A stretch of DNA of 55,886 bases from positions 1 through 55,886 of the forward strand of contig CAJTVT010000016.1 in the NCBI GenBank assembly GCA_910580015.1. The letters run 5' to 3'. A program made the position numbers and the translations under genes. Below, piece after piece: positions 17,472 to 25,274 of the stretch. The notes under the pieces are model-generated. The model was not told the origin of the DNA and did no database searches. It saw nothing but the letters and a program-made list of their open reading frames with translations. This DNA comes from an uncultured Lachnospiraceae bacterium (GTDB lineage Bacteria > Bacillota > Clostridia > Lachnospirales > Lachnospiraceae). Each line of letters starts with the position of its first letter. Within the stretch, counting starts at the first letter, position 1.

Positions 17472-18233
17472 ATGATAGATATTCCAATGCGTTCATCACA
17501 ATCTCTTGACAGCAATACAATATTAAGAATCAATCATTCTGCAAAATATCAAACAGCGCAAAACATAAATAATTGGAAACCAATTCAAAACAATGTGACG
17601 CCCACACCACCCAACAGAACCCCAATCCAGACTCCAGTTGAACAGCCTGCGGTTTCCATCCCAGTTCTTGCAGTGCCACCTCTGCTCAAGAAAATTCAAA
17701 AAGGTCAGAAAGTACCATTATCTTCCTCTGGCACTGTCAGACATATCAAGGTATGCCTGGGATGGAACGTAAAAAATCCCAGATGTGACCTAGATGTGTC
17801 TGCTTTTATCCTGGGTGCCAACGGAAAAGTATTGGGAGACGACTGGTTTGTATTTTATGGACAGGAATCAAGTCCAGACCAGAGTGTGCATTTCTCACTT
17901 TCCACCCAAACAGATCGTGAATATATTTCTGTGGATTTTAGTCGCTTAAATCCTACAGCGCAAAAAATTGTATTCGTCCTAACAATCAACGATGCCTTTG
18001 TGCACAATCTAAATTTCAGTATGGTCAAAGATGCATACATCCGTATTCTCAATGCAGATACGCAGCAGGAACTTGTAAGCTTCCAAATGACAGATTATTA
18101 TCCAAATGTAATTTCTATGATGATTGGAGAAATCTATCTCTATCAAGGAATCTGGAAATGCAGCGCAGTAGGAAATGGAGTTGCAAAAGATTTGGCTGGC
18201 CTATGCGAATTATATGGAGTGCAGGTAATGTAG
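17472..18233 (+). CDS. TerD-family protein
   Basis: 253 residues. A Pro/Gln/Asn-rich, probably disordered N-terminal ~75 residues precede a TerD domain (about 80-253). The domain shows the family's acidic calcium-site motif (NPRCDLDVSAFIL), the GDDWFVFYGQ segment and the long FVLTINDA...MVKDAYIRI region. TerD proteins belong to tellurite-resistance/stress operons whose biochemical role is uncertain. Start ATG at 17472 follows GGGAGG. The next gene is an AIM24-like protein 44 nt downstream, so the two are likely co-expressed. No terA, terB, terC or terZ gene is present. Confidence 0.88.
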   Translation: MIDIPMRSSQSLDSNTILRINHSAKYQTAQNINNWKPIQNNVTPTPPNRTPIQTPVEQPAVSIPVLAVPPLLKKIQKGQKVPLSSSGTVRHIKVCLGWNVKNPRCDLDVSAFILGANGKVLGDDWFVFYGQESSPDQSVHFSLSTQTDREYISVDFSRLNPTAQKIVFVLTINDAFVHNLNFSMVKDAYIRILNADTQQELVSFQMTDYYPNVISMMIGEIYLYQGIWKCSAVGNGVAKDLAGLCELYGVQVM

Positions 18234-18277
18234 TGTGCTCCCAAACATGACATACATCCCAAAGAATGGAGGAACCT

Positions 18278-18985
18278 ATGCTTACATTTGAGACAATTAA
18301 CGAATTAACCCTAAAAGTCACGTGTACGGGAAGCGACGTGCTGATCGCCAAGGCAGGAGCCTTTATTGCAGGGGAAAGCTCTGGCGGAAAAAATTACAGA
18401 TTTGAAAAACTTCTATTGGGACCACAAAATAATCTTGCCCAGGCTGCTCTCGGCTCCCTGATCCGTCGTGCCACAGGAGAAAACCTTCCACTGATGAAAG
18501 TGACCATGTCTGGCAATTCCGTCACCTATTATGCCAACTATGGGCAGCATGTGATTGTATATAAATTGGCAATGGGAGAAGTGATATCTGTAGAATCCGA
18601 AAATATTTTAGCATTTTCGCAAGAATGTAAATATGACGTTCGATTTATCGGGGTTGGTATCATGTCCCAAAAGGGACTAGCCACCACCACCCTTACTGGA
18701 AATGGAAATAATTCATATGTCGCCATTTTATCTGATGGAAATCCCATCGTTTTATCAAATATCAATAATGGCAATACTTTATCGGTGGATCCTGATGCGG
18801 TCATCTGTTGGATGAGCCAGTACGGTTCTGGAGATCCACAGATTAAAACGGATCTTTCATGGAAGAACTTTATCGGTCAGCACTCTGGTGAATCTTACGC
18901 TTTTGAGTGGCCTGGAAACCAGCCTGTCTCTGTATTAATTCAACCTTCAGAACGAAAAGGAGGCATCCAGATTGCGATGGATTAA
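18278..18985 (+). CDS. AIM24 family protein
   Basis: 235 residues of mostly beta structure, resembling the AIM24/TIGR00266 family (duplicated double-stranded beta-helix). Seen: an early GSDVLIAKAGAFIAGESSGG segment, then glycine-rich strands such as VGIMSQKGLATTTLTGNG, where bacterial members have their repeat. Bacterial AIM24 proteins often sit with TerD genes, as here. Function is not established. Start ATG at 18278 after GGAGG (18268-18272, spacer 5). Its stop overlaps the stop of the convergent ATPase gene by four bases. Confidence 0.82.
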   Translation: MLTFETINELTLKVTCTGSDVLIAKAGAFIAGESSGGKNYRFEKLLLGPQNNLAQAALGSLIRRATGENLPLMKVTMSGNSVTYYANYGQHVIVYKLAMGEVISVESENILAFSQECKYDVRFIGVGIMSQKGLATTTLTGNGNNSYVAILSDGNPIVLSNINNGNTLSVDPDAVICWMSQYGSGDPQIKTDLSWKNFIGQHSGESYAFEWPGNQPVSVLIQPSERKGGIQIAMD

Positions 18986-19707
18986 TACTCTTCCTGCATT
19001 AACCTGTTCAACATATATTTCCGATTATTAATGAACATTTCTGTGACTTGATAGCTGTCAGTCTCCTCATATGTCACAGAATGAAGCTGCCCTTCGTCGA
19101 AAGACAAAATTCCTGCACCTGGCATCCCTAATAATATCGGAGAATGGCTTACAATCAAAAACTGTGCTCCTTGCTTGGCAAGACGATGGATCTCAATCAG
19201 TAGTGTTAGCTGCCTCTGCGGGGACAGGGCAGCTTCTGGCTCATCTAAAATGTACAACCCATCTGGCTTAAAATGTCTTTGCACAATGGCCAGAAAACTT
19301 TCCCCGTGAGATTTCCTGTGGAGCTCTTCTGGCACAGCATAAGGCTCCCTTGCATACTCCTCCTCTTTTGTAGCGACATTATAAAAACTTTCCGCTCTGA
19401 GAAAATAACCCCATTTCATTTTTCGATATCCCTTTCCTATTGTCAAAGCTTCGCACAACTCAGAATGAGAATCATAAGTGGAAAAATTATAGTTCTTAGT
19501 TCCGCCTTCTGGATTAAACCCATATGTCACAGCAATGGCTTCCAAAAGCGTTGATTTCCCTGAACCATTCTCTCCCACAAAAAAAGTAATTGGACACGTG
19601 AATTCCAACTCCTCCACGCCCTGCAAAGACTTTATTTCCCGCAGATAACTTTCTAGAGAAATAAAGTTCCAGTTAATCATAACCTTCTGGATAAATAGCT
19701 CGTTCAT
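18982..19707 (-). CDS. ABC/SMC-like AAA ATPase (AAA_21/AAA_23 type)
   Basis: 241 residues, one compact ATPase domain. Walker A GENGSGKST near residue 45, ABC-like signature KSHGES, Walker B GLYILDEPEAAL, and switch His in IVSHSPILL. No transmembrane part and no coiled-coil arm, so not a transporter subunit. It resembles small predicted ATPases of the RecF/OLD relatives. Start at ATG 19707 (AAAGGA upstream) rather than TTG at 19734. It is convergent with, and overlaps, the AIM24 gene. Substrate or partner unknown. Confidence 0.85.
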   Translation of the reverse strand: MNELFIQKVMINWNFISLESYLREIKSLQGVEELEFTCPITFFVGENGSGKSTLLEAIAVTYGFNPEGGTKNYNFSTYDSHSELCEALTIGKGYRKMKWGYFLRAESFYNVATKEEEYAREPYAVPEELHRKSHGESFLAIVQRHFKPDGLYILDEPEAALSPQRQLTLLIEIHRLAKQGAQFLIVSHSPILLGMPGAGILSFDEGQLHSVTYEETDSYQVTEMFINNRKYMLNRLMQEEY

Positions 19708-19863
19708 TCTTGTTTCTGTTCCTTTATCTGTCAATTATTTTTCATAAATTTTACCATCACATCTGTGCTTTTATCATTTCGCTGCCCCAAATACAGAACC
19801 TGACTCTTTGCACAAGTCTAAAATAGCTTTCTATCTGATGCATCAAAGATACCATTATCCCGA

Positions 19864-20478
19864 TTATGATGTGTTCAACACATTCGCTATCACAAATATC
19901 ATCTGCATAAAGGCAAGAAAACTTCCTACAATAAAAAATGCCTGATTCGCAAATCCATGGGCACGAAAAAGCCCCAGAGACACCCCTCCTTTTAAGGGAT
20001 ACATCAATCTTACTTTTTTCTTATTAAAGATATCTGCAGCTAAATGAGACAGAAAACCGACTGCAAAATATATTACAATCTTCTCCCACACCAACCCTAA
20101 AGCAACACAAAGACATGCCAATGCCAAAAAAGAATGCATAAATGATCTGTGTGGTTGCTTCTTTCCAAAAGTACAAATACCAATAAACAACAAAATCCCT
20201 GTTACAATTCGTACCAAACCACTACTTTGAATCACCCTGTTTACGATTTCAGCTTGCAGAAAATAGTCTGAAACGAGCACTGCCATCACAACGGTCAATG
20301 AAATCAATGTAATATGATCCACCTCACGCCGAGAGTTGGAGGTCTCCACATCAATATCGCTGATCACTGCTCCCAGAGCTCCTCCTCCTACAGCCAAAAT
20401 CATCTCTGGAATACTTGTAGGTTGTGTCACTGCCAGGGATGCAGCAACGCCTACCGCCATATGTGTCTTACCTAACAA
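19864..20478 (-). CDS. YdjM-like membrane-bound metal-dependent hydrolase family protein
   Basis: 204 residues with about four membrane segments. The family's conserved metal-ligand motifs are present: GKTHMAVG near the N-terminus, VISDIDVETSNSR, the central HRSFMHS and LSHLAADIFNKKKV toward the end. Known members (YdjM/DUF457) are LexA-regulated membrane proteins of unknown substrate. Start is probably TTG at 20478 with GGAGG five bases upstream. A longer frame reaching 20580 has no ribosome binding site and would add an odd leader. Gene stands alone; gaps on both sides show nothing. Confidence 0.82.
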   Translation of the reverse strand: MLGKTHMAVGVAASLAVTQPTSIPEMILAVGGGALGAVISDIDVETSNSRREVDHITLISLTVVMAVLVSDYFLQAEIVNRVIQSSGLVRIVTGILLFIGICTFGKKQPHRSFMHSFLALACLCVALGLVWEKIVIYFAVGFLSHLAADIFNKKKVRLMYPLKGGVSLGLFRAHGFANQAFFIVGSFLAFMQMIFVIANVLNTS

Positions 20479-20720
20479 AATTTCCTCCTTTGTAACTACA
20501 TGTACACTCGGAATCTGATAAAATCTGGCACAAAGAAAATCCGAGAATACATTTACATTTCTGATTCCCCCCTTGGGCAATCACATCCTGTAACCTTTCA
20601 TCATAATATTCTTTGATTATAACATAGAGTTTTGCTTCCTAAAAGGTTACTTTTGTTATTTCCTCATAAAATTCAAAATATTAGCCCATACATAACAGAG
20701 ATTTATGTGCTCTAAAGTTA

Positions 20721-21830
20721 CTATGATCTTCCATCCCTTTTTTTCAAATGGCAAAAAGCTACGGTGGAAAAAATTGCAAAACCTTGTGAAAGAAAACTAT
20801 ACGAAATGCCTGATAAAAAAGGAATCATCCACTCATCGTCAATGACAGATTTGTGAATCTGCAACAGCATTTTGATAGACTCACGTTTTTGCTTCCCCAA
20901 TTGAGACCAGAATGCAAAATCTGACCATCGTGCAGGAATATAGTCGTCTGGAATCAGCACCCATTTTTGAAACTGTAGTAGAAACAACACGACAGACAGC
21001 AATATCACAACCAGCAACATCCCTTTCCATCTCCACAAATCCATTTTTTGATACAACTTCCATAACTTATACAGAAACACGCCACAGAATACCGCTGGCA
21101 CCAAGAGCACACAAAACCCGCTGATCCCCCGCAAAAATTCCAAATCCAAAAGATCCACAGACAGCCCGAACTGATTGGTCCAGGCTGCCTGCTGTTCACT
21201 CACCAACTGACTTTCTATTCTTTTTATGGTGACCCTGTTCAATATCTGCTCTGTATCTTCTTCCTCTGCTTTTACTCCATTTTCTGGCGCTACATTCTGC
21301 GCTTTCGAGCGCCCCACAGGGACAACAGCAATTCCATCTTTTCCTGAGATTACTCTTCGAACCGTATAGCGTTCTTCCTCAAAAGTAATCTCCTTGCCCT
21401 CCACACTGGTACTTCCAAAAAGCGCCCAAGCTGCCTCCTCATCAAGAAGACACCCTTGTTCGTCTTCCCATGCAGGTCTTCGGCAGTCTTCAAATAATAA
21501 TTCCAAGCTTCCACAAAAAAGGATTACATCTGCCTGCGTGCTACGGGATAAATTTTCATTGCGAAGAACAACTTGTTCCTTCTGTCCCCAAATACAAAAC
21601 TTTAGAGACTCTTCCTCTCTGTCTGCCTGAATGTTGTCTTCAAGCTGCTCCAGATACTGTTTCATCAATAATGCCGCCTGATTTTCACTGACAGGCTCAC
21701 TAAGGCTGCACAGGATACGTTCCTTACTTTGGCTCAGGGTTCCCCAGGACATGGCAGACAGATAGAAGAACACCACAGAGAGGAGTACCAGAATCGCCAG
21801 AAACAGATAACTTTCATATTTTTTCCTCAT
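20721..21830 (-). CDS. Membrane protein with MacB-like periplasmic core domain
   Basis: 369 residues: one N-terminal membrane segment (about 8-30), an extracytoplasmic domain (about 35-235), then about three hydrophobic segments. The stretch CLLDEEAAWALFGSTSVEGK...YTVRRVISG follows the MacB/FtsX core-domain pattern (Leu..AlA..LFG...V.G), so it looks like a divergent FtsX-type permease. No ATPase partner is encoded beside it. The ATG at 21830 is immediately next to the adaptor stop, so it is the last gene of the sugar-ABC-like operon. Role unknown; membrane partner of the adaptor is the best guess. Confidence 0.7.
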   Translation of the reverse strand: MRKKYESYLFLAILVLLSVVFFYLSAMSWGTLSQSKERILCSLSEPVSENQAALLMKQYLEQLEDNIQADREEESLKFCIWGQKEQVVLRNENLSRSTQADVILFCGSLELLFEDCRRPAWEDEQGCLLDEEAAWALFGSTSVEGKEITFEEERYTVRRVISGKDGIAVVPVGRSKAQNVAPENGVKAEEEDTEQILNRVTIKRIESQLVSEQQAAWTNQFGLSVDLLDLEFLRGISGFCVLLVPAVFCGVFLYKLWKLYQKMDLWRWKGMLLVVILLSVVLFLLQFQKWVLIPDDYIPARWSDFAFWSQLGKQKRESIKMLLQIHKSVIDDEWMIPFLSGISYSFLSQGFAIFSTVAFCHLKKRDGRS

Positions 21831-23405
21831 TTACTCCACCTTTCTGCGCACTCTGCTCCCATCCTCAATCATACGGCTGGAGCTGTTGATTATTTCCTGC
21901 TCTCCAGTGAGCATCCCCTCTGCCAACGCAACTTGGGTACTGTTCTTATCCAGAATCTCCACTTCAAAACGCTTTGCCACAAACTCAACTCCCATCACAC
22001 CCTGTTCTTCCTGTAAAATCAATACATAACATCCTGACTGTTCTTCATGAAGGGCCTGGACGGGAAGAATGCTATTGTACGTCTTGGACTTTTGAATAAT
22101 TTCGATATCAGCTAAAGTCCCCGCCTCTACAACCCCTTCTGGCAATTCAACCGTAACCTCCAACATGTTTTTGTCTTCCTCATGTTCTGCAACTTTGGAG
22201 ACGGTATAACCTGTTATTTTTTCCTTATTTCCAGAGACAGAGATGGTTACTGCACTTCCCTTGCTGATATATTTCTCATTTGCCTTATCCATAGTAGCTA
22301 CAATCCGACATCCTTTAGACGTATCAGCTAGCCGCATTGCCGTTCCCTCAGAAGTGAAATCTCCAGTAGTCACTGCAATCTGCGTCACCATTCCCCGGAC
22401 AGGAGACAACACCTTTCCCTCTGCATCCTTTAATTTTAATAATTTTTCTAGGGCTAGTTCCTGCTGCTGCCTGGTAATTTCATTCTGCTGTCCTGTGCTG
22501 TCCGTGGCAGTTCGAGCGGATGCATCTTCCAGGGCTCTTTCTGCACTTTTGATATTTTCAGAACGGGTGGAAATGGCATTGTCATATACTGCTTTGGCCT
22601 CCGCCGCTGCCTGCTCCAACGCTGCCTTTTTTGCTTCCCATTCTGCCGCCGCATCGATTCCACCTTGTGTTCCTGTATTATTTTCTCCATTGGTATCTCT
22701 GGTTCCTATCTCCCCATCCTTTTGAGGTTCTGGTGCGTCATCTCCCACAGATGCTGCTTCCCCCATTTCTGGATTGTTTTCTGTACCAGATTCTTCTCTG
22801 GCCCCTTGATTTTCCTTGTCTTTCGTCCCTTTGCTTTTCTCCTCTTCCTGGGTAACCTGATCCTGACTCTGGTCTGCATCACCTGGTTTTGGACTGGTCT
22901 GCAAAAATTGCTGTAACTCCTGTTCTGCCTTGTCCCATGCCGCTTTTGCCTGCGTCACAGTAGAATTGCCCTGTGTCACCGCCAAATTATAATCCTCTAC
23001 TGCTCGGTTCCTGGCATTCTCCCGATTTTGACGTTCTACATTCTGGGCACTCTGCGCGTCTTGATTCTGTAATTTTAACTTTTCTAACTCCTGCTGGGCT
23101 GCCAAAATCTGTTCTTCCAATTCCTCTAGATCTACCAAAAACAATACTTCCCCCTCTTCCACAGACTGCCCCTCCTGGACGCAGATTTCTTTGACCCGCT
23201 GCCCGCTTTCGGTGTAGACCGCAATCTCTTTTCCTGCTACCGTCCTACCACTTCCACTGACTTTATGATCAATGGTTCCTGTTGATATTTTGACCGTCTC
23301 CACCTTTGCCATGGACGCCCCACTAACCGCTCTTGACAAAATGGTGAATACCAGCATCACCGCCAGAAACCCTCCAAATATTCCGAATATCTTTTTTCTG
23401 TCCAT
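21831..23405 (-). CDS. HlyD-like membrane fusion/adaptor protein
   Basis: 524 residues: an N-terminal membrane anchor, split biotinyl-lipoyl (KVSGSGRTVAGKEIAVYTES ... EGQSVEEGEVLF), and a long coiled coil rich in Gln, Glu and Ala. About 100 residues of low-complexity acidic Gly/Asn/Glu sequence interrupt the coil (about 185-270), then the second lipoyl half (LSPVRGMVTQIAVTTGD) and beta-barrel domains follow. Such adaptors join a membrane pump to the outside. In a Gram-positive cell they pair with MacB-type ABC exporters. Start ATG at 23405 (AAGGAA upstream). Directly follows sugar-permease genes, an unusual pairing. Confidence 0.85.
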   Translation of the reverse strand: MDRKKIFGIFGGFLAVMLVFTILSRAVSGASMAKVETVKISTGTIDHKVSGSGRTVAGKEIAVYTESGQRVKEICVQEGQSVEEGEVLFLVDLEELEEQILAAQQELEKLKLQNQDAQSAQNVERQNRENARNRAVEDYNLAVTQGNSTVTQAKAAWDKAEQELQQFLQTSPKPGDADQSQDQVTQEEEKSKGTKDKENQGAREESGTENNPEMGEAASVGDDAPEPQKDGEIGTRDTNGENNTGTQGGIDAAAEWEAKKAALEQAAAEAKAVYDNAISTRSENIKSAERALEDASARTATDSTGQQNEITRQQQELALEKLLKLKDAEGKVLSPVRGMVTQIAVTTGDFTSEGTAMRLADTSKGCRIVATMDKANEKYISKGSAVTISVSGNKEKITGYTVSKVAEHEEDKNMLEVTVELPEGVVEAGTLADIEIIQKSKTYNSILPVQALHEEQSGCYVLILQEEQGVMGVEFVAKRFEVEILDKNSTQVALAEGMLTGEQEIINSSSRMIEDGSRVRRKVE

Positions 23406-23429
23406 GGATACGTTCCTTTCCAACCATTT

Positions 23430-24290
23430 CTATTCTTTTACTGCACCTGCCATAATTCCCTGTTCCAGATAATCCTGCCCTCCCAGAAATACTAACACTG
23501 CTGGCAAAAATGTGATTACTGAGGCCGCAAAAGCCATGCCTGACCTGCCCACATTTGTAACATCAGGCAGAAATATCGACAACGGATATAAACTTTTATC
23601 TTTTAAAAATGTCATCGGCTGCTCAATCAAGCTCCAGTATTCCAAAAATCCCAGCACCAGGGAAGCGATCACCCCAGAGGACCCTATGGGCAACGCAAGA
23701 TACACAAATAACTGCCACTCTCTAGCGCCATCTAATTTGGCTGATTCAATCAGACTGTCTGGTATTTCTGTAAAAAATCGATACATAATAAATACTGGAA
23801 ATGTGGAAAACGCCCCTGGAAGAATAATTCCCCAAAGACTATCTGTAAGTTTCAGTCCATCGAGCACCAAATAATCTGAGAGCATCAATACCTGAAAAGG
23901 CATGAGCATTAAGATCATATAAATCAAAAAACAACCTTTCTTCCCTGGAAAATCATATTTGGCAAATCCCCACGCCGCCATAGTGCCCACCACTAACTGC
24001 CCTGCTAAGACTCCCAGTGTGATCTTCATAGAATTCCAAAACATTACAAAAAATTCTGGAGAATCCAAAAAGATTTCCACAAAATGTTTTAATGTTGGGT
24101 ATTGGGGCAATAACGGAAAATTCACATATCCCTCTTTGCCTGCAATGACCGCTCCCAAATATCTTTCCAGCTCATCATTGCCCATCAAAGACCCTGCCAA
24201 CAAGAAAAATACGGGATAGAGAACGAGAATGGCCAGTACCCCAAGAGCCCCCCATAAAATGAACTTTGAAAGTTTTGCTCTACTCATCAT
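23430..24290 (-). CDS. CUT1 ABC transporter permease (MalG-like)
   Basis: 286 residues, six membrane segments, with the EAA loop as ESAKLDGAREW...LALPI, which docks on the ATPase. This is the second permease of a carbohydrate-uptake-1 transporter. Start placed at ATG 24290 (AAGGAA with 10-nt spacer). A longer frame to 24356 overlaps the upstream gene without a good site. No ATP-binding subunit is encoded in the operon, so a shared MsmK-like ATPase elsewhere is expected. Confidence 0.9.
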   Translation of the reverse strand: MMSRAKLSKFILWGALGVLAILVLYPVFFLLAGSLMGNDELERYLGAVIAGKEGYVNFPLLPQYPTLKHFVEIFLDSPEFFVMFWNSMKITLGVLAGQLVVGTMAAWGFAKYDFPGKKGCFLIYMILMLMPFQVLMLSDYLVLDGLKLTDSLWGIILPGAFSTFPVFIMYRFFTEIPDSLIESAKLDGAREWQLFVYLALPIGSSGVIASLVLGFLEYWSLIEQPMTFLKDKSLYPLSIFLPDVTNVGRSGMAFAASVITFLPAVLVFLGGQDYLEQGIMAGAVKE

Positions 24291-24345
24291 CTTTTCTATG
24301 TTCCTTTCCTTGAACCCTTTTTCCAGAACATGTTTCAAACAGGTT

Positions 24346-25245
24346 CTAATTGTCACTATGCTCCAACGTTCTTTGAAACAACAAGATCAATAACAGCAGC
24401 ACAAGGCTTTCCAGCACTGCCGCAGCAGCCATCTTATCAAAGGAAAAACTTCGAAACCAATTATTGAACAGATGCTGTAACATATAAATACTTTCATGGG
24501 GATAATCCCCTGCCACCAAATAGGCTTCACGGAACACTTTAAATGAATTGAGAAAAGACAGAACCGTAATGGTATAGAAAGAAGTTCTCAGATTTGGCAG
24601 CGTAATTTTCCAAAAGCACTGCCATTCCCCAGCTCCGTCCACTCTTGCTGCCTCATAAATATTTTGTGAAATCCCTCCAAGGCCCGCCATCCAAAGTACA
24701 ATGTCATATCCAAGGTTTTTCCAAAGATAACTTCCCACCAAAATCCAGAATGCGTTCTCGCTGTTCATCCAGTCTGTTCCGCTGACAGAACTATGTGTCA
24801 ACCATTGGTTTACTATCCCCTGAGAGTGAAACAGCAGTCTCCACATCAAAGCTACAGAGACTGCTGGCAGCGCCATAGGCATTAAAAAAGCACTCTTAAT
24901 GATTCCACCATATTTACTCCGGTATAAAACCACTGCACACAAAAGGGCCGTTAGGATCAATGCTGGAATACAGAAAATGGTGAAACGCAGTGTATTTTTT
25001 ACTGCCAAAAGAAATGCAGTATTTTCAAGGACAACTCGATAATTATCTAACCCTGTAAAATGATTGTCTACCGCTCCAAAAAAGGAGCGGCGGACAACAT
25101 CTGCATAGGGCAAAAGATAAAATACCAGTACCCCAAGCAAACTTGGCAATATCCATAGAAATCCATGAAAACTTTTATGGTTAAATGCAATTTTTGCATG
25201 TCTAGCCTTTGTCAATCGATACGGCTTTTTCATGATCCCACCCAT
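24346..25245 (-). CDS. CUT1 ABC transporter permease (MalF-like)
   Basis: 299 residues, six membrane segments, EAA loop EAARVDGAGEWQ...TLPNL intact. First permease of the sugar-type importer, next to the binding-protein gene (29 nt gap) and upstream of the MalG-like gene. Start could be 25245 or the internal ATG at 25233 (MKKPYRL); neither has a strong ribosome binding site. Substrate cannot be inferred from the permease. Confidence 0.88.
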   Translation of the reverse strand: MGGIMKKPYRLTKARHAKIAFNHKSFHGFLWILPSLLGVLVFYLLPYADVVRRSFFGAVDNHFTGLDNYRVVLENTAFLLAVKNTLRFTIFCIPALILTALLCAVVLYRSKYGGIIKSAFLMPMALPAVSVALMWRLLFHSQGIVNQWLTHSSVSGTDWMNSENAFWILVGSYLWKNLGYDIVLWMAGLGGISQNIYEAARVDGAGEWQCFWKITLPNLRTSFYTITVLSFLNSFKVFREAYLVAGDYPHESIYMLQHLFNNWFRSFSFDKMAAAAVLESLVLLLLILLFQRTLEHSDN

Positions 25246-25274
25246 ATCTTTCTATCTCTTTTGCATGAATCGTG

